Assembly (NCBI GenBank): GCA_019649035.1
Contig: BMAT01006159.1
Span: 60,894 to 83,257, forward strand
DNA: 22,364 bases
Direction: 5' to 3'
Source: Elysia marginata
Taxonomy: Eukaryota; Mollusca; Gastropoda; Plakobranchidae
Positions within the stretch are counted from its first letter, which is position 1. The number at the start of each line of letters is the position of its first letter. Below the pieces are notes generated by a model. That model ran no database searches, was not told where the DNA came from, and saw nothing but the letters and a program-made list of their open reading frames with translations. The position numbers and the translations under genes were made by a program. Below, piece after piece: positions 17,173 through 22,364 of this stretch.

Positions 17173-17292
17173 TAGTGATGTTCTAAAAATTTTACTTACA
17201 GCATGCTTTCTTTTTTAAATTTTTTAAAATTACTCTAGGATGTCTAACCACAGACATGGTGTAAGAAGATAATTTTATTATTTTTTTTACCA

Positions 17293-17921
17293 ATGTTTCG
17301 TGCCGAACAGCATGAACTAACAAAAGAATTCTCTACTTATCTAATCAAACCGGGTCACAAGAAGAATAGAAAGCACAGAGGAAAAAAGAAAAGAATAGCA
17401 ATGTCAAAAGATGGGAACCATATTAAAAACAGGAACATTCAGTTTGGAACAAAAGTCGAAGTCCTCAAGGCATACGTGTGGTCTGTCATGGTGTGCAGCA
17501 GCGAGTGCTGGAGAATTAGCAAAGAAATGGAGAAACGTTTGCTGGCCGTAGAAATGTGGTTTCTCCGAAGAACTTTTATAATTTCATGGACAGAGAAGAA
17601 AACAAACCAAGAAGTCTTGCGCCTGGCCGAGACAGATAGGTCACTGTTATGACTGATAAGAAAGAGACAAATTGAATTTTTCAGCCATATAAATAGACAC
17701 GGCGTCTAGAAAAACTAATAGTAATACTGCACAGGAAAGTGGAAAGAAGACGCGCTCACGGTCGCAACGACAGACTTTTATGGACAGTCTGTCTCGCTTC
17801 ATCAACACATCAAACAAGAGCCTGTCTAAGCTGCACATATTCCGACGGACTGAGGACAGAGAGGCTTGGAAATCCCTGATCGTCGATGTCTGCCCCAGAC
17901 CTGAGACCAGCAGAAGCCTAA
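17293..17921 (+). pseudogene. LINE (RTE-like) reverse transcriptase C-terminal remnant
   Basis: The conceptual translation resembles the region after the polymerase domain of RTE-type non-LTR retrotransposons: RNIQFGTKVEVLKAYVWSV, then SECWRISKEMEKRL, EMWFLRR and ISWTEKKTNQEVL in one frame to about 17650. The reading then hits a TGA at 17650-17652 and continues as RKRQIEFFSHINR, shifts frame to LEKLIV and RKVERRRAHGR, and shifts again to RQTFMDSLSRF and FRRTEDREAWKSLIVDVC. At least two frameshifts and several stops make it non-functional. The catalytic polymerase motifs and the endonuclease are absent, so this is a 5'-truncated copy as usual for LINEs. The left boundary is uncertain; resemblance is convincing only from about 17390. 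I saw no clear A-tail or target duplication. Confidence 0.82.
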
Positions 17922-18524
17922 TGAAATGTTTACTTTCAGAAATTAAGGTGAAACCTTGTCACTTAATTTTTCATACCCAAACTCTAAATGTTTTATGATT
18001 TTTTAAACTTTCCTCTTTTTCTTCAAATTTTTCTACGCTTTTTAATGCATTTATTCATTTCTATCGTCTTTTTTCATCGAACATGTCTTTTCTTTGTTTT
18101 TGAAGAGGAAAATTTTAGCTCAAACTAGCGATTTTAAGTAATTTGAATCTCTATGTTTGAACCATAGTAAGCTCAGTGTCAAAACAAACACTACTTGCTA
18201 TCGTCAAATTTATTTTATAAAAGCCAGTCCTGATTTTTCATCGCTTTTCTTCTTATTTTTCCTTTCCAGTGTAAGTTGTTTTCTACTTGTATTTCATAAA
18301 ATAGACAGTAAGCGTTACGCCAGTGGGAAAGGGTCTGGATTCGTTTAATCCTGCTTCAGAAGAAGAAGAAAAAACACATTGAAGGTTTTACCGAACCTGC
18401 TCTCATGATGCAGTTCCAGCTTGGGTTGTCATTGAGTGCGACAATGAATCAACCCCTGCAATTACCTCAATAGTGGACAGTAGTTTTGAAAAACATGTGA
18501 AATGCCATCTATAATATTGAATCT
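17922..18524. other. Unassigned sequence between two LINE remnants
   Basis: AT-rich sequence with no protein resemblance until the reverse transcriptase fragment begins. Positions 18360-18372 hold a short GAA repeat. Part of it may be decayed LINE sequence. Confidence 0.4.
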
Positions 18525-19004
18525 GTCATAATTGCTAAACCTTTATGAAAACTAGGTTAGACAAAAATGACTTGGATATAACTATAGACCTGTGAGCAAC
18601 ACCTTTTATCAAAAGGTGTAGAAAAAGTTGTGGTTGCTAGATTTGAGTCTTACAGCAGTCGAAGGAGTTTATTTCCTAAGTTCCAGTCCGCGCATAGGAG
18701 TGGCCATAGCACGGAAACAGCACTTTTTTCTTGTGCATATTGATATTGTACATCTTGCGTCTAAGAAACTAGTGATACTTGTTTATTTAGATTTTAGTGT
18801 TGCCTTTGGCACTCTTGACAAAGGTATCCTTATTAAAAGACTTGCTTTCTATTTTAATATTCATGGCTATGTCCTCAAGTCAAATGGCTTCATTTGTAAC
18901 TGAATGATAGATCGATGTCAATTTCTTATGGCTTTAGTTCTAAACCTAGACCTGTATGCTGTGGTTTTCCTCAGGGTTCGGTGTTTGGTCCGTTGCTTTA
19001 TTGA
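18525..19004 (+). pseudogene. CR1/jockey-like LINE reverse transcriptase fragment
   Basis: Translated across frame changes, this stretch shows the ordered signatures of a non-LTR reverse transcriptase: RLDKNDLD and the remnant of YRPVSN at about 18560-18605; a GVEKVV segment; FQSAHRSGHSTETAL at about 18680-18724; motif A as VYLDFSVAFGTLD at about 18781-18815; KRLAFYFNIHG; and CCGFPQGSVFGPLLY at about 18959-19003. In motif A the leading Asp is kept but the usual AFD is AFG. Several frameshifts and stops mean it is dead. It ends before the YxDD box, so both ends of the original element are missing. It has the same orientation as the RTE-like remnant 0.6 kb upstream but is a different family. 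Confidence 0.85.
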
Positions 19005-19204
19005 ATTATTCAATGCATATAAAGCTGTTCAAATACCCTTAAAAAGTAATTAATTACAATTTTAAATACACTCCTCAAAAAGTAATTGAGTAGAATAAAT
19101 AATTCCTCTTGGCAAAATGTATTCAAGCACAAATACAAATGAGGCACAACAAAAAGATGTTTATTCACCTAATTGTAACTAGACAAACACACTGGTTCTG
19201 AAAA
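19005..19204. other. AT-rich segment with paired AAAAAGTAATT motifs
   Basis: AAAAAGTAATT occurs at about 19041 and again at about 19078, the first forming a GTAATTAATTAC palindrome. The phrase CACTCCTCAAAAAG looks like a transposon terminus, but no matching inverted copy was found in the window. Confidence 0.3.
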
Positions 19205-19424
19205 ACAAACAGAAACAGAGAAAAAAAGCGATTTGGCCTGAACCATGGCTACCCCCCCTACTGGTTGGGTCGGTGTCAGTATAATGTGACCGGCTGAGGC
19301 TAAGTCATGGTATCCTCGCTAGTCTCTGGGTGGCAGCCCGTAAATCGTCATTGGGACCCAAGCCCTGAGAGCACCTTTGAAGTGGAATTGGGCTTGTAAA
19401 AATACCCTTCTATATCACCTCCCC
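19205..19424. repeat. GC-richer unassigned repeat-like block
   Basis: Base composition changes sharply from the AT-rich flank. The block reads like a dispersed repeat but has no tRNA-type A/B boxes that I can defend and no coding resemblance in six frames. It directly abuts the 3' end of the minus-strand hAT remnant and may be that element's non-coding tail. Confidence 0.4.
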
Positions 19425-19795
19425 TCAAGCAGAACTTCTGTTGTATTTCACAAGAAGCAGATTTTCAAAGTGTCTGTCTTCTAGTGAGGATCTCTTTTGG
19501 TGACTAAGATAAGAATCCCATAAAGAAACCAACCTTTCTACTGGGGTAGAGGAAGGTGGTATGCTGTTATCTCGTAAAAACTCAGTTTTTACATCCACAA
19601 AAGATTCGAGAGAGCTGAGAGAAGTGTCCTGAGATGAAAGCTACTCTGGCTCCTTGACATCTTCACCCAAGACAGAGAAAAAAAATCGTCCACTCTCTGT
19701 TCTTGGACAGACTCCTTATTGCCGAATTTTTCCATTTCTTCGAGAACAATTTCTTTGCCTTTGCCTTTTCTTCCTCATCTTTTGCAAAGGAGAGA
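19425..19795 (-). pseudogene. hAT-type transposase C-terminal remnant
   Basis: On the minus strand the conceptual protein reads QEQRVDDFFS, LGEDVKEPE and ESFVDVKTEFLRDN. It then continues IPPSSTPVERLVSLWDS, KRSSLEDRHFENLLLVKYNR and a TGA at 19427-19425. The PSS.PVERL..S motif followed by KR..L.D..FE.LL.LKYN is the hallmark of the hAT dimerisation domain, seen in hAT transposases and in domesticated ZBED-type genes. An in-frame TAG (after DVKEPE) and at least one frameshift near the T-run at 19675-19683 show decay. The catalytic domain and BED zinc finger are not found upstream, and terminal inverted repeats were not identified. A short open frame at 19663-19860 is partly this sequence in the wrong frame. 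Confidence 0.78.
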
Positions 19796-20211
19796 TTGAG
19801 CTGGGAAAAAAAAAACAGGTGAAAAGAGGGAAAGAAGAGATGACAACATTGCTTGAACAATAGAAGAGGTGAAAAACTGTCTAAAAATCTTATAACATTG
19901 CTTTTTTATATTGTTCTGATTACATTCACATTGTCTCTCAACAAAACAAACTGACCATTTCATCTTTTTGTGTTTGTATACGTGTAAGCGGGTCAATAGT
20001 GTAAATGGTCTATACACTGTTGTCGTCCAGGTTGTATTTCCAGTCAGTCGCGGGAAACTTGCTCATTGATGAGGGCGCATTTTTCTGCATGGTGCCTGCT
20101 GCAGAAATCAGCTAAGCTGTTTCATAGGCGGTTGGCGTAACAGTAATGACTTATTGGAGTCATATATCGAAACTTGAGATAATTTTTTGCAGAACTTGCT
20201 AACTGCCCCTG

Positions 20212-20236
20212 GAACTTTCTAGAACTTTGTAGAACA
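20212..20236 (+). promoter_or_regulatory. Heat shock element array (HSF binding site)
   Basis: GAA at 20212, TTC at 20217, GAA at 20222, TTG at 20227 and GAA at 20232 alternate in exact 5-bp register. Four of the five units are perfect, and the core TTCTAGAA palindrome sits at 20217-20224. That is the canonical inverted-pentamer recognition site of heat shock factor trimers. A further TCTAGAA lies at 20321-20327. Confidence 0.68.
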
Positions 20237-20252
20237 GGAAGTTTGTCTGAAC

Positions 20253-20350
20253 CACGTGTCTAGAGAGGGGGGGAGTCCAGATGATCAGATAAATTCCTCC
20301 CACTGACCAATCAGCGAGCATCTAGAACTAGACTTGTAGAAAATATACAT
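20253..20350 (+). promoter_or_regulatory. Core promoter elements: E-box, CCAAT box, TATA-like
   Basis: A CACGTG palindrome at 20253-20258, GACCAATCAG with CCAAT at 20307-20311, and a TATA-like AAATATACAT at 20341-20350 follow the heat shock array in the usual promoter order. A TCAGTC at 20365-20370 could serve as initiator, although it is slightly close to the TATA-like stretch. Confidence 0.55.
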
Positions 20351-20365
20351 TTTTGGAAATAGCGT

Positions 20366-20445
20366 CAGTCGCCCTACTACCTGGATACGAGTGCGATCGA
20401 AGACCTGAGACTGAGACACTCAGATAGACGAGCTGATTCCAGTGG
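20366..20445 (+). other. Putative non-coding first exon (5' UTR) with consensus splice donor
   Basis: Downstream of the promoter motifs, about 80 bases rich in GAC/GAG and free of ATG end at a consensus donor, GTGAGT at 20446-20451. This resembles a non-coding first exon followed by a 5'-UTR intron, an arrangement known for several heat shock genes such as HSP90. No coding exon is visible to the right, so the gene product cannot be named. The alternative is the U3/R part of a retroelement long terminal repeat; no TG..CA borders, primer-binding site or gag-like frame were found. Confidence 0.4.
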
Positions 20446-20828
20446 GTGAGTGAATCAGTCTTGCTTTATGTTTGATTTAATTACTATTTTCCTTAAGGTC
20501 TAGATACAGCAGGCCGGTAATCTATCAGTAACTGTAAGAAATTTTTATACGTGTTTAGTCTTATAAATCGAGAGATTGCATTGTTGATGCTGGACTCTGA
20601 ATATGTTTATGTCTTTGTGGGTGATAAATATAATCATTGTTGTTTGAAAGTCAGTAGTTGACTAAGGGCAAAAGCAGCCTCAGTTGAGTTGGCCTGGGGA
20701 TGTATGTTAAATCTTGAGACCTTGGCACGATCGCTAATTAATTTTTAGTCAATTTCTTTATGCAACGAATTCGTCATTTCTCATGAAAGAATCAAGTCAG
20801 AGTTATAATTTAAAGTAGCATTGTCTGT

Positions 20829-20843
20829 AACTTGGGTTTCATA
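20829..20843. repeat. Target-site duplication, left copy
   Basis: AACTTGGGTTTCATA, identical to 21136-21150, immediately before the SINE-like element. Confidence 0.75.
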
Positions 20844-21135
20844 TAAGTCACCATAGCAGAGACCTCGCACAACCTTTTCGGCTCCGCGGTGACACAGGTC
20901 GATCCACTCCCTATGTGGACCTATGTGGATCGGGAATGAGAGGAAGTGCCTCCCTCGCGTCTGTCTTGAGCGGAGGGCTTGGGTTAGACTTAAAACTAAA
21001 ACTAATAACCCTTTAGCTGGAGTACAGGAAATTTATTGTAATGCATGCCCATAAAAAAGTAACCCCCTAACCCACCGGGTCGAATATATCAGATAGGACA
21101 GGCACAGGGGAAAAAAGGGGGAAAAGAGAAAAAAA
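20844..21135 (+). mobile_element. SINE-like retroposon with 15-bp target-site duplication
   Basis: The 15-base sequence AACTTGGGTTTCATA occurs at 20829-20843 and again, perfectly, at 21136-21150. The 292 bases between them end in an A-rich tail of A-runs broken by G (about 21111-21135). Direct repeats plus A-tail are the signature of target-primed reverse transcription. The head has an A-box-like TAGCAGAGACC (about 20854) and a B-box-like GGTCGATCC (20898-20906) at tRNA-like spacing, suggesting Pol III ancestry. The body contains a GATCCAC/GTGGATC inverted pair enclosing a tandem CTATGTGGAC/CTATGTGGAT, and a GGTCGAATA at about 21080. No protein is encoded. A perfect duplication means a fairly recent insertion. 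A second, partial, diverged relative lies at 17114-17172. Confidence 0.75.
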
Positions 21136-21150
21136 AACTTGGGTTTCATA
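21136..21150. repeat. Target-site duplication, right copy
   Basis: AACTTGGGTTTCATA directly after the A-rich tail. Because the tail is A-rich, the exact junction can slide by one or two bases. Confidence 0.75.
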
Positions 21151-21612
21151 CACTTTGAGCAAGGGGAACTAGCTGTAATGTCAACACGGCCTTGACTCTT
21201 AAATATTTAAACCATCATGTATCTGTGGAAATTGCGATAATCGTATATTTTTTATTAGCATCAATTCCATGAGCTCTCGCGCAATGTAACCCATATGTAT
21301 AGAAGTGTAAGCTGAGGGTTTAGATGATGAGGGTTTTGTTCAAAATCATATGAGAGAAGTAAAATTAAAGCTGAAGTAGACCGCCTGAATATAATTATAT
21401 CTACAGGTGACAATTTTAGAAACGTTGGTTTTCACTTTGATGCTCACTTTTTTCTGGAAAGCCATACCAAACATGTTTGCACATATATATGTTAGCTGAT
21501 GGCCGTAATCAGCAACAAATGAATTATTGTTTTAAAAAATATCCTAGCAAAAAGGCGTTAATTTTAGAGTGACACCGCCACGTGAAATCGCCAAAACAAT
21601 CTGATCCGATAT

Positions 21613-21634
21613 GGGTCATCGAGGTCGAAGGTCA
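21613..21634 (+). promoter_or_regulatory. Three nuclear-receptor half-sites (DR1-like)
   Basis: GGGTCA (21613-21618), AGGTCG (21622-21627) and AGGTCA (21629-21634) lie in the same orientation. The last two form a direct repeat with one-base spacing, the arrangement bound by RXR/HNF4/COUP-TF-type receptors. A CACGTG E-box sits about 30 bases upstream, at 21579-21584. Function is inferred from motif only. Confidence 0.35.
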
Positions 21635-21711
21635 AATTTCCTCAGCAGCATGTACACAGTAACTTCACATGCACAAAGATTCGGGTAGCACACAACAATC
21701 TGCACTGTTGA

Positions 21712-22018
21712 CTCTAGATCGCATAGTAAGCTGATCAAGATCTATGTATTGCCTGCTGCTCTAGTTTCTAGCCCTTTAAGCCTTTCTAAACTCGAAAGGT
21801 TTAGACTTGATACTAGATCTTGATTATCTAGATTTTACGGCCATAAAATCTGCTAGACTTCGACCAAGAATTCAAGTCTACCGTACGTAGATATTCAATT
21901 CTAGGATCTACAACTGCCGGTAAGTAACCTAGGGTTTCCACTATTCTTGCTTTAGATATAATTAGATCTATAGGCTAGACTTAAAGTCTTTAAACTGTGT
22001 AAATCTAGATCTAGGCGT
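21712..22018. repeat. TAGATCTA-rich patch
   Basis: CTAGATC, AAGATCTA, CTAGATCTTG, TCTAGAT, TTAGATCTATAG and AAATCTAGATCTAGG recur within about 300 bases, far denser than elsewhere in the window. Smaller clusters occur at about 10330-10385 and 16303-16325. It looks like a decayed, imperfect tandem array or a lineage-wide oligonucleotide bias, not a defined element. Confidence 0.5.
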
Positions 22019-22364
22019 GATTTGCTCCGAAACACTTTTCGCAAATTTAAGTGCATGATCATGTGGAAGGGTTTCCACAATGGGGTGCGACCCTGGTCCC
22101 TAGCTAAACCTAAACTTGAGGGTAACCGTAAGGCGACGCGTCCGCTGTGCACTCAAACCGGCCATAGGCTGGGCCTATATGCAAATGAGACATTTTAGCC
22201 TGACATTGGCTTCTTTTGCCTTGCTACAATTTTACTACATGAACGTTTGGTATTTCAATAGCCTGCTCAAGGCCTGATGCAATGGAAGCGGACTGTTTTA
22301 GCCAGGCATTTAGGGAGGATTTCCTATCCCACTGTTTCCAAGTGTAGAGAGACGATAGTGAACT
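22019..22364. other. Right edge, no recognised gene
   Basis: Less AT-rich around 22070-22175, then ordinary. A perfect octamer ATGCAAAT lies at 22179-22186. The minus-strand open frame 21952-22152 reads through several in-frame arginines and has no family resemblance that I can defend. Confidence 0.4.

Larger units (their letters stand above)
20446..22364 (+). other. Putative first intron of a gene extending beyond the window
   Basis: From the donor at 20446 to the window end there is no coding sequence that I recognise. It contains a SINE-like insertion, nuclear-receptor half-sites and a TAGATCTA-rich patch, described separately. Intron status depends on the first-exon call. Confidence 0.3.

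Noticed and set aside
19654..19863. Plus-strand open frame opposite the hAT remnant
   Set aside because: Shadow of the transposase sequence on the other strand; low-complexity Phe/Leu/Lys content.
22070..22160. Minus-strand open frame with RVALRLPSSLGLARDQGR, considered as a coding fragment
   Set aside because: It has the look of translated non-coding repeat sequence. There is no conserved domain and it degenerates immediately on both sides.

Overview
This is an AT-rich eukaryotic (animal) nuclear window. Protein-coding sequence occurs as short exons with GT..AG introns, tRNA-derived and LINE-type repeats are present, and no long open reading frame exists. The two recognisable genes are ordinary metazoan genes. 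Frequent AGATCT/TAGATCTA-rich patches, a tRNA-derived SINE and degraded RTE-like and CR1/jockey-like LINE remnants suggest a lophotrochozoan, possibly a gastropod mollusc. That assignment is an impression, not a demonstration.

Layout. (1) Positions 801-2843, plus strand: the last three coding exons of a fatty acyl-CoA reductase (FAR1-like). Its 5' exons lie left of the window. The second intron carries an old tRNA-derived SINE. A canonical AATAAA follows 337 bases after the stop. (2) About 3.2-9.3 kb: a long AT-rich, gene-free spacer. Its most striking content is a near-perfect 89-nt hairpin at 3702-3790 with pre-microRNA geometry. A 44-bp tandem duplication sits at 9182-9269. (3) Positions 16226 down to 9790, minus strand: a complete six-exon METTL1 gene (tRNA m7G46 methyltransferase catalytic subunit, 259 aa predicted), tail-to-tail with the FAR gene. 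All exon phases join correctly. (4) About 16.9-20.0 kb: a graveyard of broken mobile elements: an RTE-like LINE 3' end, a CR1/jockey-like reverse transcriptase fragment, and the 3' end of a hAT-type transposase on the minus strand. (5) About 20.2-20.45 kb, plus strand: a promoter-like cassette with a heat-shock element array in exact 5-bp register, a CACGTG E-box, a CCAAT box, a TATA-like stretch and a putative non-coding first exon ending in a consensus splice donor. The gene it would drive lies beyond the right edge. (6) About 20.45-22.36 kb: the presumed first intron, holding a SINE-like insertion with a perfect 15-bp target-site duplication, three nuclear-receptor half-sites, and a patch of TAGATCTA-like palindromes.

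The two recognised genes have unrelated roles: ether-lipid/fatty alcohol synthesis at the peroxisome, and tRNA modification in nucleus and cytoplasm. Nothing in the sequence links them functionally. The best novelty candidates are the microRNA-like hairpin, the heat-shock-type promoter with no visible gene, and the SINE-like family bounded by the 15-bp duplication, which has a second diverged fragment at 17.1 kb.
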